The notes: a model not told the origin generated them from the letters alone. A stretch of 37,257 nucleotides of DNA from Mariniblastus sp. (GCA_022447555.1 JAKVBF010000021.1:1-37257), one strand, 5' to 3'. Counted from the first letter of the stretch, positions 8,922 to 18,148 are shown. A program made the numbers and translations.

Positions 8922-9830
8922 ATGGCTATTCTTGTAACAGGCGGCACCGGCTTCATCGGTCAACGACTCATACCGCTACTTGGCAAGGCGTTGATCACCA
9001 GTCGCAATCCGTCCACAGCGGCCGGGAAATTTGAAGGGTTACCCGTCGACATCCTTCAGTGGACCCCAACAAACCAACCCCTCACCCTGGATCCCGACAC
9101 CCGCGTCGATGGTGTGATCAATCTCATGGGCGAATCGATCGCCGACGGACGATGGGATTCCGCAAAGAAAAAAAGGATTCGAGAAAGCCGTGTGGACGGA
9201 ACGCGCGCGTTGATCGATGGATTAAAGATTTTAAAACAACCCCCTAAGTTTTTCGTATCGACCTCAGCGATTGGGTACTACGGTGATTGTGGAGACAACA
9301 TCCTCACTGAAGAGGCGTTACCGGGTAAAGGATTTTTATCCGACGTATGCGTCGAATGGGAGCAAGTGACGCAGGAGGCCTCCCAACTCGGCATGCGTGT
9401 TTCCATCATCCGCGTAGGCATTGTCCTGGGACTCGGTGGCGGCGCCTTGGACGGGATGCTACCGATTTTTAAGAAAGGGCTCGGTGGCCGTCTTGGGAAT
9501 GGAAAACAATGGATTTCTTGGATCCACATTGACGACTTAGTTCAACTTTTCCATTGGGCCGCCGTAAACGATTCGGTTCAAGGAGCGTTTAATGGGACGG
9601 CTCCCGAACCCGTGACGAATGCTACCCTAACTGCTGAACTAGCATCCGCACTCCGTAAGCCAGCTGTATTACCCGTCCCCCGTTTTGCGGTTCGCCTCAA
9701 ATTCGGCGAATTTGCTGATTCTCTTTTCGAATCACAGCGGGTCAGTTCGGAAAAGGCCTGCGATCAGGGTTTTTCATTTAAATACCAAAAACTGAATGAT
9801 TGCCTTACGGACTTATTGCCTTCACGTTAA
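8922..9830 (+). CDS. TIGR01777-type NAD(P)-binding epimerase (YfcH-like)
   Basis: I favour the ATG at 8922, because family members begin directly with M-x-I-L-V-TGGTGFIG. An in-frame ATG at 8841 would add 27 unlike residues. From 8922 the protein has 302 residues, the usual family length. It shows the Rossmann motif TGGTGFIG near the N-terminus, the NLMGESI segment, the SAIGYYG active-site region, an I-x-R-V-G-IVLG motif and WISWIHIDDL. A C-terminal DUF1731-type region contains FNGTAPEPVTN. These are extended short-chain dehydrogenase features. The substrate of this family is not established. The next gene begins 17 bp downstream, suggesting one operon with the methanofuran-type genes, but a role in that pathway is only inferred. 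Confidence 0.9.
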   Translation: MAILVTGGTGFIGQRLIPLLGKALITSRNPSTAAGKFEGLPVDILQWTPTNQPLTLDPDTRVDGVINLMGESIADGRWDSAKKKRIRESRVDGTRALIDGLKILKQPPKFFVSTSAIGYYGDCGDNILTEEALPGKGFLSDVCVEWEQVTQEASQLGMRVSIIRVGIVLGLGGGALDGMLPIFKKGLGGRLGNGKQWISWIHIDDLVQLFHWAAVNDSVQGAFNGTAPEPVTNATLTAELASALRKPAVLPVPRFAVRLKFGEFADSLFESQRVSSEKACDQGFSFKYQKLNDCLTDLLPSR

Positions 9831-9847
9831 TAAAAAATGAGTTTGTG

Positions 9848-10927
9848 ATGACTACCTGTCTGGGATTCGACATTGGTGGAGCCAACATAAAAGTCGCTTC
9901 GACTGAGGGCATGGCCGTCCATCAGCCTTTTCCTATGTGGAAAGCACCCCAGACACTTGGCTCTCAGTTGGTGGAGCTCCTTTCAGAATTCCCCACCACA
10001 CTGCCTATCGGTGTCACCATGACGGGGGAATTAGCCGACTGCTTTGAATCCAAACAAGACGGGGTCAATTACATCGTGAAAACGTGCCAGGAAACAATGG
10101 GCGAGCGCGCGGTTTTTTATCAAAACCAAGGCCAGTTTGTAACTGCCGGAACGGCCACTCAGTCCTGGCTCCAAACGGCCGCGGCGAATTGGCATGCCCT
10201 TACAACCTGGGTGGCTCAACAAGTCGAAAGTGGTTTTTTATTCGATATTGGTTCCACCACAACAGACATCATTCCCTTCCAGAACTGCACGTCCCTATCC
10301 ATTGGCAAGTCCGATCTCGAGCGGTTATGCCACCAAGAGCTAATTTACACCGGAGTCGGACGCAGCCCCATCAGCTGCATGCTGTCCTCTGGAGCCATAC
10401 GAGCCCATCCTCACATTGCACTGGCACAGGAACTCTTTGCTTTCATGCAAGATGCATACCTCGTTTTGGGCCGAACCCACCCCGAACCCCAAAACCAAAA
10501 TACCGCCGATGGAAAGCCTCTGACGCGAAATCATTCCCGTCAGCGAATTGCGAGGTTGCTCTGTGCCGATCGATCCGAATTAATCAATCAAGAGATCGAA
10601 CAAATTGCCCAAGCGGCCGTAACGGCTCAACACGCCCAAATAACGACCGGACTTCAAAAACTACTAACCACACATCCCGATCTACCAAAACGATTTGTGG
10701 TTTCCGGCCAAGGGGAGTGGTTGGCACGCGATATTGCCCTCACTGAAGCTGGAGCAGCCTGCGAAATCGTTACCTTCGCCGAACTGATCAACAAGTTTCT
10801 CGGCCCTTGCGATACGGGCGATTCTGTAGCCAACCCATCGATTGATGAGGAATCTTGGGTCACCCTCTCGGACTGCGCTCCAGCGTTTGCCGTCGCCTGC
10901 CTGCTGAAAGACGGCCATGATCGCTAA
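9848..10927 (+). CDS. mfnF: H4MPT-linked C1 pathway protein, MfnF-like
   Basis: The start at 9848 places GFDIGGANIKVAS at the N-terminus, as expected for the phosphate-1 loop of the ASKHA fold; an upstream start at 9800 would overlap the previous gene. The 359-residue protein also has GVTMTGELADCF, ANWHALTTW and FLFDIGSTTTDIIP, all typical of the family described as H4MPT-linked C1 transfer pathway protein (TIGR03123). In methanogens the homologue MfnF joins the phosphorylated furan precursor of methanofuran to gamma-glutamyltyramine. In bacteria the family occurs with the H4MPT formaldehyde pathway. It overlaps the next gene by 11 bp, which implies translational coupling. Assignment rests on remembered family motifs. 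Confidence 0.8.
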   Translation: MTTCLGFDIGGANIKVASTEGMAVHQPFPMWKAPQTLGSQLVELLSEFPTTLPIGVTMTGELADCFESKQDGVNYIVKTCQETMGERAVFYQNQGQFVTAGTATQSWLQTAAANWHALTTWVAQQVESGFLFDIGSTTTDIIPFQNCTSLSIGKSDLERLCHQELIYTGVGRSPISCMLSSGAIRAHPHIALAQELFAFMQDAYLVLGRTHPEPQNQNTADGKPLTRNHSRQRIARLLCADRSELINQEIEQIAQAAVTAQHAQITTGLQKLLTTHPDLPKRFVVSGQGEWLARDIALTEAGAACEIVTFAELINKFLGPCDTGDSVANPSIDEESWVTLSDCAPAFAVACLLKDGHDR

Positions 10928-11477
10928 TCCCCAGCTGCAAATCGTCAAGGTTGGTGGCAGCCTGTTGTCGTCTCCTGAAACCCCGGACCGGTTTCGCCTC
11001 TGGCTGAACAGCCAAACGGATCATCAAAACATTTTAATTGCTGGGGGAGGAGCTCGAGTCGATGCCGTTCGCGCCCGTTATCAAGCGGGACAACTGAACG
11101 AGTGCGAGTCTCATTGGCAGGCAATTAATAGCATGTCCGACAACGCCCGTCGGTTACAGGAATGGTTGGATGTGCCCATGCTGGAGCGCATCGAGGCCGT
11201 TCATATTTGCTCGACCCGAAATCTCGTTTTCGATGTCGAGCCTTGGATGCGGTCCCGAAATGATTTCCCCATCAGCTGGTCTTTTACCAGTGACTCCATA
11301 GCGGCTGCCTTGGCAACCCATCTCAAGGCCACCTGCCTTACCTTACTAAAATCTTGTCTCCCACCTTCGGATAGCGAGTCGCTTTACGAACTTTCCCAGA
11401 CCACCTATGTCGACCAACATTTCCATCGCTATGCGAGTCCTCTAGCCTTTGTGCGGATGATCGATCTGACGACCTGA
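10917..11477 (+). CDS. Amino-acid-kinase-fold protein, probable MfnE-like furan phosphate kinase
   Basis: The 186-residue product starts with IVKVGGSLL, the phosphate-binding opening of the amino acid kinase fold, followed by ILIAGGGARVD, a second glycine-rich loop of that fold. It is shorter than glutamate or aspartate kinases and ends with a ~45-residue stretch containing a TSDSIA-like motif (FTSDSIAAAL). In methanogens MfnE is a small amino-acid-kinase-type enzyme that phosphorylates the aminomethylfuran precursor, producing the substrate of MfnF. The 11-bp overlap with the MfnF-like gene strongly suggests the same pathway. Alternative: another small-molecule kinase of this fold. Confidence 0.72.
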   Translation: MIANPQLQIVKVGGSLLSSPETPDRFRLWLNSQTDHQNILIAGGGARVDAVRARYQAGQLNECESHWQAINSMSDNARRLQEWLDVPMLERIEAVHICSTRNLVFDVEPWMRSRNDFPISWSFTSDSIAAALATHLKATCLTLLKSCLPPSDSESLYELSQTTYVDQHFHRYASPLAFVRMIDLTT

Positions 11478-11589
11478 ACTGGGGATGATCCTCGTTCCCT
11501 ACCTGCCGTTTATTTTGTTTCCTAAAAACGGAGATAGGCGGACTGGCGACGGATGGTACTCACGTCCATTACGCCGCCCTAGTGACGGC

Positions 11590-12939
11590 TCAATTGATCC
11601 GAGAGGCGGCTTTCAATAACCAATCAACCCCATCGAGTTGTTTAAGGGGTTCCGACAAACGACGGCTTGTAAACACGCGAACCTGCTTTACAAAATCATC
11701 GAATTGACGCGTCGCCAAAGCACTCACCACGGGCGAAATCTCTCCCAATGGGCGAAAACCACTCCGTTCCGGATTCCTTACTTGAACATCAAATTGAACT
11801 TCCAACCCTACCGGCGGCGCGTCGATCAAAATCTCATGAGGCTCGATTTCGATTCCTAATTCTTTCGACAACAAGGTTCCCAGATGATTGCCACATTGAA
11901 CCAACCATGGATATGGGTTTTGAGCAATCAGGCGATAAGCTTCTTCGTGATCAAAACAGCTAAAACTGACCCACCTTTTATGGAGTAGTCGGCGGGGCCC
12001 AAACAGACCTACCGTTAATTGTCGACTAGCATTGGGCGATTCGGCATTTCCGATCCGATCCACCAACTCAGAAGGCGTATCATGCATCCAGAGGTTGTCT
12101 GCTACGCCAGACCCTTCCACATACCATTCGTAAAACGCCCGCTGAAACATCGCGGTAGCGCTGCGTACGGCGTGGTGCCAGTAGACCTCGCTAAACATGA
12201 CATACCGCGCGAAGACCATCAATTCGGCCGCCGTTCGACCTTTGGTGGTGATGGCAATCCCATCCGAACTCCCATTCAGTACCAGACTTCCAATCAGGCG
12301 AGGTGCGTCAAAATTCCGCCCGTAGGGGACTCCAGCGTGAAGGCTGTCACGGTACAAGTAATCCATCTTGTCTACGTCAATGGGTCCCGACAGGATGGAT
12401 CGTAACACTTTATTTTCAGGACCTGAATGCTCACCGGCCAACAACTGAATCACTTCTTCAGGTGACGTTTCCCATTCCTGTTGAATTAAATCGCTAATTT
12501 CCCCATCTGCGATGTACTCAGCAGCGCAAGTCTCGTGGGAGGGAATACGATCCAGACCCAAGTCTTCTATGGGGTGGCAGAAGGGCCAATGACCGATGTC
12601 ATGGAAAAGAGCGGCCAACAACAAGGACTCAATTTGTTTCTGGTCTACGTTTGTTAAAGCGCCGCATCGGTCCAGCTGTCGAACAAACAACAAGGTATTC
12701 CGATACACCCCCAAGGAATGTTCAAACCGGGTGTGTGTTGCGCCTGGATAAACCAGCGCGACTAGACCCAATTGCGGAATTTCTGAAAGGCGCCTAAACG
12801 ATGCGGTATCAATTAGATGTTTGACGCGGTCTGTGAACGGCACATCGATTTGATCGGGAACACGAATCACATGGGCCGGACAATCCAGAGCCTGAAGTTC
12901 GAGAACATCAGCAATACCACCCATCTGCAAACCGATCAC
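11590..12939 (-). CDS. HD-domain phosphohydrolase (dNTPase/SAMHD1-like)
   Basis: The 449-residue protein carries the HD metal-site motifs: HTRFEHSLGVY (H74), LFHDIGHWPFCH (H113-D114, H117) and IDVDKMDYLYRD. These spacings match the YdhJ/YwfO and SAMHD1-like branch of HD phosphohydrolases, which act on nucleotides such as dNTPs. The exact substrate cannot be read from the sequence. The start is a GTG immediately after the TAA of the upstream gene (TAAGTG). An in-frame ATG five codons later is an alternative. It is the last gene of a three-gene minus-strand operon and converges on the MfnE-like gene with about 110 bp between them. Confidence 0.88.
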   Translation of the reverse strand: MIGLQMGGIADVLELQALDCPAHVIRVPDQIDVPFTDRVKHLIDTASFRRLSEIPQLGLVALVYPGATHTRFEHSLGVYRNTLLFVRQLDRCGALTNVDQKQIESLLLAALFHDIGHWPFCHPIEDLGLDRIPSHETCAAEYIADGEISDLIQQEWETSPEEVIQLLAGEHSGPENKVLRSILSGPIDVDKMDYLYRDSLHAGVPYGRNFDAPRLIGSLVLNGSSDGIAITTKGRTAAELMVFARYVMFSEVYWHHAVRSATAMFQRAFYEWYVEGSGVADNLWMHDTPSELVDRIGNAESPNASRQLTVGLFGPRRLLHKRWVSFSCFDHEEAYRLIAQNPYPWLVQCGNHLGTLLSKELGIEIEPHEILIDAPPVGLEVQFDVQVRNPERSGFRPLGEISPVVSALATRQFDDFVKQVRVFTSRRLSEPLKQLDGVDWLLKAASRIN

Positions 12940-13707
12940 TTATCCGAGAAACATGAAACCGTTAAACGGAAAACCACCGTCGATAAGATACGAAATGGTG
13001 GTTGTCGTTGGAGCCGTGGTTGATTCATCCATACCTGGCAACGCACCGACACCCACCAACCAACGTCCGATGAGGCAAACACCAAGGTACATGCCGTAAT
13101 GCATCAAGCCGGTCAGATAATCAAAGTCCAACAAATAAAAGGCCACCGCTGCTCCCAGTGCCAGCATGGCCACAACGGCCGAGAGGGATGCACCGAAATC
13201 GTTCCCAGCAAACGCGTATTTCATTAAGGGCAACGCCGCCCATAAAACGGTGTAGGCAGCCGAACAAAACAACATCCGATAGGCTAAAGGTTTCCCAACG
13301 AAACCGCTCAACTCCTGATTTCTTAAAAACGCATAACCCGAGAACGTCGTGGGTAGGGCAACAAAAAATGCACCGATGGCCAAATAGGCTGGTGGGAACG
13401 CCGACTTGTCCTCAACCATAAAACGCAGCAAAATCGCACCAATAAAAAAGCCCAAAATCGAAACCGCAATCAGGGTCCAATGAACACCTGATAGATTTGT
13501 TTCTGTGCGAGTTATGGGTTGGAGAACCGATCGGCCTTCGGTATCAACAGGGCCAGCATCCGCCGGCGCGTGGATCACGACCTCTTCCTCGAGAGAGGGG
13601 ATCTGGATCATCTTGTCACAAGCTGGGCAGGGACCTTCTTTTCCTGCATATTTTTCACTTACATTGAAACGTTTGTGGCAGCCGGTACAGGTTACGCGAA
13701 TAGACAT
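12940..13707 (-). CDS. Zinc-ribbon membrane protein of unknown function
   Basis: The 255-residue protein begins with a zinc-ribbon-like module (C7-x2-C10 and C27-x2-C30), a form common at the N-terminus of planctomycete membrane proteins. A linker (about 35-70) leads to five or six hydrophobic segments (about 75-240). The C-terminus ends in a Thr-rich stretch and a short hydrophobic tail. I do not recognise a named family beyond the ribbon. Its stop codon abuts the start of the HD gene, so the two are probably translationally coupled. A sensor or scaffold role at the membrane is possible but not shown. Confidence 0.75.
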   Translation of the reverse strand: MSIRVTCTGCHKRFNVSEKYAGKEGPCPACDKMIQIPSLEEEVVIHAPADAGPVDTEGRSVLQPITRTETNLSGVHWTLIAVSILGFFIGAILLRFMVEDKSAFPPAYLAIGAFFVALPTTFSGYAFLRNQELSGFVGKPLAYRMLFCSAAYTVLWAALPLMKYAFAGNDFGASLSAVVAMLALGAAVAFYLLDFDYLTGLMHYGMYLGVCLIGRWLVGVGALPGMDESTTAPTTTTISYLIDGGFPFNGFMFLG

Positions 13708-13784
13708 GGAACTAAGTTTCGACCAAAAGGTTTAGTTTATGGATGACGCATGCCGCCCGGAGGTAAGCAATGGTTATTGAACCT

Positions 13785-14285
13785 CTAAATCATATCCAAT
13801 AAGTCGTTTTCGGTTACCAACTGAAAACCCTCACAGACCAAAGTGTGTTGGCCCAATTCAACATTGTCTACCATCAACGCGACGACTGTGTTCTCACCCT
13901 CCGGCCGAACTAATAGCGGGTAGGTCTGCACCAGATTCACTTCTGCATGCAATAACGCGGCACAGACCGCAACCAATGGCTGGTTGGATGTTGGCAATTG
14001 GACGCCTATCAGATCATGCTCAATCATGGCCAATCCTGCCCGCTCCAAGATTTCACGGCCCTGTTCAGGATGGGTCAGCACAAACCGCACCACACTACAT
14101 TCCGTGGAATCATTGATATTCATTGCAACAATGCGGGATTGCGTGTTATCAAATCGCCTCAAAATACCGAGCAACATCCCAATCCGGTTCTCGAGGAAAA
14201 CCGTGAACTGTCGGAGTGTAGGATAATCCCTACCTCGCATCGTCTCAAAATCAACGGTTGAACCGGAGTCTTCGCCATAGCTCAT
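13785..14285 (-). CDS. Tandem ACT-domain protein
   Basis: The 166-residue protein contains an ACT-type domain (about 26-100), with FTVFLENRIGMLLGILRRF and a central MNINDSTECSVVRFV strand. A second, more divergent ACT-like half (about 100-166) contains AEVNLVQTYPLLV and ALMVDN. ACT domains bind amino acids and regulate enzymes. Relatives are sometimes annotated as acetolactate synthase small subunits, but no large subunit is adjacent. It is the first gene of the minus-strand operon with the zinc-ribbon and HD genes (77 bp to the next) and is divergent from the thioesterase gene across 120 bp. Ligand unknown. Confidence 0.82.
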   Translation of the reverse strand: MSYGEDSGSTVDFETMRGRDYPTLRQFTVFLENRIGMLLGILRRFDNTQSRIVAMNINDSTECSVVRFVLTHPEQGREILERAGLAMIEHDLIGVQLPTSNQPLVAVCAALLHAEVNLVQTYPLLVRPEGENTVVALMVDNVELGQHTLVCEGFQLVTENDLLDMI

Positions 14286-14405
14286 GGATTTCTACTCAGA
14301 AAAAGTTAAGGTAACGTCTTGTGATTTAATGAACCGAATGGCGACAAAAAACGAATTCGGTCGTCATTGTACCCGAGAGCGAAGCGAATCTAACTAAAAA
14401 AAAGC

Positions 14406-14822
14406 ATGTCAAACGCCAAACCTTCAATTTCCATCCCCCTCGTACATCAGACTGAAATTCGTGTCCGCTACCAAGAAACGGACGCCCAAGGTCGGGTCCA
14501 TCACGCCAACTACGTTAAATATTTCGAAATCGGTCGAGTCGAAATGTTACGGGCCAGCGGGATTAGTTATCGTCAGTTGGAACAGTCTGGGATAATGCTT
14601 GTTGTGACCGATCTGAAATGCCAATTTTTTACCGGTGCACGTTATGACGATCTACTGACATTGACCACGAAAATCAAAAAATCCCGTGGTGTTCGTATTC
14701 AACACACCTACGAACTGACGCATAAGGGTGAACTCGTGGTGGCGGGCGAAACGACCGTGGCGTCGGTTAATCCGGAGGGTCAGGTCGTTCGACTTCCTCA
14801 GTGGCTGCGCGTCAACCCATAA
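14406..14822 (+). CDS. Hotdog-fold acyl-CoA thioesterase (YbgC/4HBT family)
   Basis: The 138-residue protein has the family signature RVRYQETDAQGRVHHANYVKYFE. D26 is at the usual catalytic position, followed by H33 and the helix EIGRVEMLRASG. A C-terminal hotdog strand contains VAGETTVASVN. Length fits the YbgC/4-hydroxybenzoyl-CoA thioesterase family, which hydrolyses acyl-CoA thioesters in the cytoplasm. The acyl group cannot be predicted. It stands alone between a divergent operon and a 350-bp gap. Confidence 0.92.
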   Translation: MSNAKPSISIPLVHQTEIRVRYQETDAQGRVHHANYVKYFEIGRVEMLRASGISYRQLEQSGIMLVVTDLKCQFFTGARYDDLLTLTTKIKKSRGVRIQHTYELTHKGELVVAGETTVASVNPEGQVVRLPQWLRVNP

Positions 14823-15170
14823 ACGCACGCCCCATATTTCATCTCACAAACTACCTCTTTAACAGAAGTTGCCTGTTTTATGACATCTGTTAGAAAAAAT
14901 GGTCCGGCCGAACCAACAAAACGCTATCATCCAGCCTTCCTTTGAGCCTCGGTTTACGGGATTTTCCCGCTCCTTCAGCATGCTTCTGAAATTTGCAAAA
15001 ACTCTTTTGGTCACCTTGTTAAGCTTTTCCGATTCCCAAGCACCTTCTAATTTGAACCGCAGCTGTGTTCCGAAGTAACCCTGTGTACCCAAACACGCCG
15101 CGTAATCCGTGCGATCCCGAATGCCGGATTGTTGGTGAGCCAGACCTAAAATCAGACACAGCGAACCCGT
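14823..15170. other. Intergenic region upstream of the HtrA-like gene
   Basis: These 348 bp separate the thioesterase from the protease. A weak inverted repeat AACAGA/TCTGTT (14861-14866 and 14886-14891) is present without a T-tract. I saw no credible small gene, RNA or clear promoter. Confidence 0.5.
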
Positions 15171-16502
15171 ATGCTTTCAAGACGCAGCTATAAAAACCGG
15201 TTGTTGCTGCTATTCGCATGCACCGCGATGCTCCCGGCATCCTGGTCCGTTGCTGACCTAAATGACCGTGAGACGCCCCTTGTCCGTGCCGTCGCCAATT
15301 GCCGATCAGCGGTAGTGAATCTGCGTGGACGTAAGACGGTGAACGATGATCAAAGCACCCTGCCAAGCTCCTCTGTCAAACAGGTGAACGGCATGGGAAC
15401 AGGCGTCATTATCGATCCAAGAGGTTACGTCCTGACCAACTATCACGTCGTAGAAGGGGTTCAGCAAATACAGGTAACAACGTCCGATCGTCAACAAACA
15501 ACAGGAAGACTGATCGCCCACGATCCTGCCACCGACCTCGCCATCTTAAAAATCAATGGCAGCAAGCCATTCGACACCATCAATATTGGAACCTCCTCCG
15601 ATTTAATGCTGGCCGAAACCGTGGCTGCCGTAGGGAATGCATATGGCTATGAACACACGGTCACGGTCGGCATCATCAGCCAACTCGGTCGAACGGTTCA
15701 AGTGAACGACGAACAAATCTACAGAAATCTGATTCAAACCGATGCACCGATCAACCCAGGAAATTCAGGTGGGCCTCTCCTCAATTTAGAGGGGAAGATG
15801 ATTGGCATCAACGTTGCGGTCCGCATCGGAGCCCAGGGAATCGCGTTCGCCATCCCGGCCAATGACGCGATGGTCGTCGCTTCACGCCTGATGGAAAACG
15901 TTTCGGGCCCCAGCCTGATTCACGGCATTACCACCAAAACAACCTATGAGGATCACCTACCAAAATTAGTGATCGACGCGATTCACCCCAGCAGTCCGGC
16001 CGCCTCGCTGGGCCTTACCGCTGGCGATGTCATCACCCAAATTAACGAGCGTGATTCATATCGCTGCCTCGACCTACAGTGCGCCCTCATCGATTGCGAA
16101 CCCGAATCCGAATTAAAACTAGAGGTACTTCAGGGTGAGACAAAGCGGTCAATCAATCTTTTCTTGGAGAGAAATACTCAAGTCACGAGTCGTGTGGGGT
16201 GGACCCCACTGGGCGTCGCCGTGATTCCCGTCTCCGAAGCCGAAATGGCGAACCGACACCCCAACTACACACGTGGTCTAAGGATTACCGAAGTCCGAAA
16301 AGGGAGTCCGGCTGAAGTCGAGGGGATTCTGGAGGGTGATATCCTGGTCGCGATGCACGGCTGGAAGACCGAAACCAAAGAAAACCTTGAATTCATCCTG
16401 CAACAATCAGACGTAAAAAACCGTAAAAATTTCATGTTTTATATATTACGAGAACAAGAACCTTTTTGGGGTCAGATGCGAATAGCTTCGCAGAAACGGT
16501 AG
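15171..16502 (+). CDS. HtrA/DegP-like trypsin-type serine protease with two PDZ domains
   Basis: The 443-residue protein has an N-terminal signal sequence or membrane anchor (about 8-28). A trypsin-like domain (about 35-245) carries the full catalytic triad: H92 in NYHVVEG, D122 in ATDLAIL and S199 in NPGNSGGPL. Two PDZ domains follow (about 255-340 and 350-440), each with an ITxI/ITEV-type carboxylate-binding start and a GLTAGDV or VEGILEGDI turn. HtrA proteases degrade or refold misfolded envelope proteins. Gene length is normal for the family. A strong intrinsic terminator follows, so it is probably transcribed alone or as the end of a unit. Confidence 0.93.
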   Translation: MLSRRSYKNRLLLLFACTAMLPASWSVADLNDRETPLVRAVANCRSAVVNLRGRKTVNDDQSTLPSSSVKQVNGMGTGVIIDPRGYVLTNYHVVEGVQQIQVTTSDRQQTTGRLIAHDPATDLAILKINGSKPFDTINIGTSSDLMLAETVAAVGNAYGYEHTVTVGIISQLGRTVQVNDEQIYRNLIQTDAPINPGNSGGPLLNLEGKMIGINVAVRIGAQGIAFAIPANDAMVVASRLMENVSGPSLIHGITTKTTYEDHLPKLVIDAIHPSSPAASLGLTAGDVITQINERDSYRCLDLQCALIDCEPESELKLEVLQGETKRSINLFLERNTQVTSRVGWTPLGVAVIPVSEAEMANRHPNYTRGLRITEVRKGSPAEVEGILEGDILVAMHGWKTETKENLEFILQQSDVKNRKNFMFYILREQEPFWGQMRIASQKR

Positions 16503-16550
16503 CGATGGGCTGCTGCGATTCCGCGCCGTGCCTCAAAGGTTCCTTACAGG

Positions 16551-16584
16551 AAACCGCCACTCTCAAGAGTGGCGGTTTTTTTTT
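16551..16584 (+). terminator. Intrinsic terminator of the HtrA-like gene
   Basis: ACCGCCACT (16553-16561) pairs with AGTGGCGGT (16568-16576) as a perfect 9-bp stem, followed by a run of nine T residues in total (16576-16584). It begins about 50 bp past the stop at 16502. Confidence 0.95.
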
Positions 16585-16724
16585 AAGATCCTTTTCAATC
16601 CCCATGGCCAACCGGTTCACGCGGGGCACCCCGCATACCCACTACCCACGAATCAAGGTTACAATGCGCTTCGTTCTGCTTTGCGGTATTGAACCCAACC
16701 TTTTCAGAATTTTGAACGACAATC

Positions 16725-17648
16725 ATGGAACAAGAGATTCTCAGATGGATCCATTCCGAATGTCAAACCTCTGCGGATTTCATATGCATGGGTGTCGGTG
16801 ATGATGGGGCCATTCTCAACCCCACGGGTCCCTTGGTGTTGACGACCGACACGATTGCCGAAGGAACCCATTTTAGCCGGCCATTGATGGGATTGGCTAA
16901 CATCGGGCGTAAAGCAATGGCCGTCAATCTTAGCGACCTTGCGGCAATGGGTGCTCAACCCCGAGCCGCACTGATCACACTCCAGCTTCCATTCGAGCTC
17001 ACATTCGACCAAGTAAAGCTTCTGTTTTTGGGAATGAAGGAATTGGCAAGCGAATATGAAGTAGCGATTGTCGGTGGCGACACCAATCGATGGGATGGCC
17101 CCCTTACCGTCGGTGCGACTTTGATCGGATCCCATTACCCCTCCGATGAAGGGCGAACTGGGTTCTGGTCTCTTGGTGGAGGACGTGCGGGGGACGGCAT
17201 TTGGGTATCGGGTTGCTTTGGAGGAAGCATTCTAAGCCACCACTTTCAGTTTCAGCCGCAAATTCACTTGGCGGCGCACCTCGTTTCCCATCACGGTATT
17301 ACCGCGGCAACCGATGCATCAGACTCGCTCGCTCATGATTTATCTCAACTTGCTATTGCGAGTCAGACGGGCTTTGAAATCGATAGTCGTTTGATACCGA
17401 TTTCAGAGGATGCCGTAAAACAATCTGCCTCAACGGGGCGTCCTGCATTGGAACACGCACTTTACGATGGTGAGGATTTTCAACTGATCTGCTGCGTCCC
17501 AGCAGGCGAAGAACAAAAGATCGAACAGGACCGTGAGTTACCCTCACCCTTTACGCGGATTGGAAGGTTGACGGAAACAACCAGCTTTACAATCATCAAT
17601 GGGACGGGCATCCGTGAACCGCTCATCATCAAAGGCTTCCAACACTAA
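16725..17648 (+). CDS. thiL: Thiamine-monophosphate kinase
   Basis: The 307-residue protein shows ThiL signatures: GVGDDGAIL (24-31), LVLTTDTIAEGTHF, the helix IGRKAMAVNLSDLAAMGA, IVGGDTNRWDG and, near the C-terminus, LYDGEDFQLICCVPAG. ThiL phosphorylates thiamine monophosphate to thiamine diphosphate, the last step of cofactor synthesis. The Asp and Gly residues of the Mg-ATP site are present. Length is normal. TsaE starts 11 bp downstream, indicating an operon. No strong ribosome binding site precedes the ATG. Confidence 0.94.
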   Translation: MEQEILRWIHSECQTSADFICMGVGDDGAILNPTGPLVLTTDTIAEGTHFSRPLMGLANIGRKAMAVNLSDLAAMGAQPRAALITLQLPFELTFDQVKLLFLGMKELASEYEVAIVGGDTNRWDGPLTVGATLIGSHYPSDEGRTGFWSLGGGRAGDGIWVSGCFGGSILSHHFQFQPQIHLAAHLVSHHGITAATDASDSLAHDLSQLAIASQTGFEIDSRLIPISEDAVKQSASTGRPALEHALYDGEDFQLICCVPAGEEQKIEQDRELPSPFTRIGRLTETTSFTIINGTGIREPLIIKGFQH

Positions 17649-17659
17649 ACGGAAACATT

Positions 17660-18148
17660 GTGGCTTCAACCATCCAAATCGCAGTAACCCACGAAGAGCA
17701 AACGGCGTCCTTAGGTCGTTTTTTGAGTGAATATTTGAAACCGGGTTTCGTCGTCGCACTAGACGGAAATTTGGGAGCTGGGAAAACGCGGCTGACCCAG
17801 AGCATCTCCGTTGGCCTTGGGATCCCGTCCGGACAGGTAAACAGCCCAACGTTCACGTTGAGCGTACCCCATTCCGGACGGCTGGAACTACTGCATGTGG
17901 ATGCCTATCGGATTCAGAGCCTTAACGAAGTCGACGAACTCGGATTGGATGAATGGGTCGAAGACGGAGGTCTCTTGATTGTTGAATGGGCAAGCAAAAT
18001 CATGCCGGCTCTCCCACCCGTTGACCTTTCCATCAAGATTGAATCACCGTCGCCCAGTGAGCGGATCTTTCGTCTTTCCGCATATTCGCCCTTAGGGCGT
18101 GAAATCACGGCCAGATTGGCCGACTGGAATCCGCCCCAGATGATCTGA
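17660..18148 (+). CDS. tsaE: tRNA threonylcarbamoyladenosine biosynthesis ATPase TsaE
   Basis: The 162-residue protein starts at a GTG preceded by GGAA. It contains the Walker A motif GNLGAGKT (36-43), VNSPTFTL, LLHVDAYRI and the Walker-B-like segment LLIVEWASKI. This is the TsaE pattern. TsaE is the ATPase that supports the TsaB-TsaD complex in forming t6A37 on tRNAs reading ANN codons. It lies 11 bp after thiL and converges on the nqr operon. No clear terminator was seen between 18149 and 18240. Confidence 0.94.
   Translation: MASTIQIAVTHEEQTASLGRFLSEYLKPGFVVALDGNLGAGKTRLTQSISVGLGIPSGQVNSPTFTLSVPHSGRLELLHVDAYRIQSLNEVDELGLDEWVEDGGLLIVEWASKIMPALPPVDLSIKIESPSPSERIFRLSAYSPLGREITARLADWNPPQMI

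Noticed and set aside
11478-11589. CCGTTT/AAACGG hairpin between convergent genes as a bidirectional terminator
   Set aside because: The stem is short and the T-tract is inside the loop, not after the stem.
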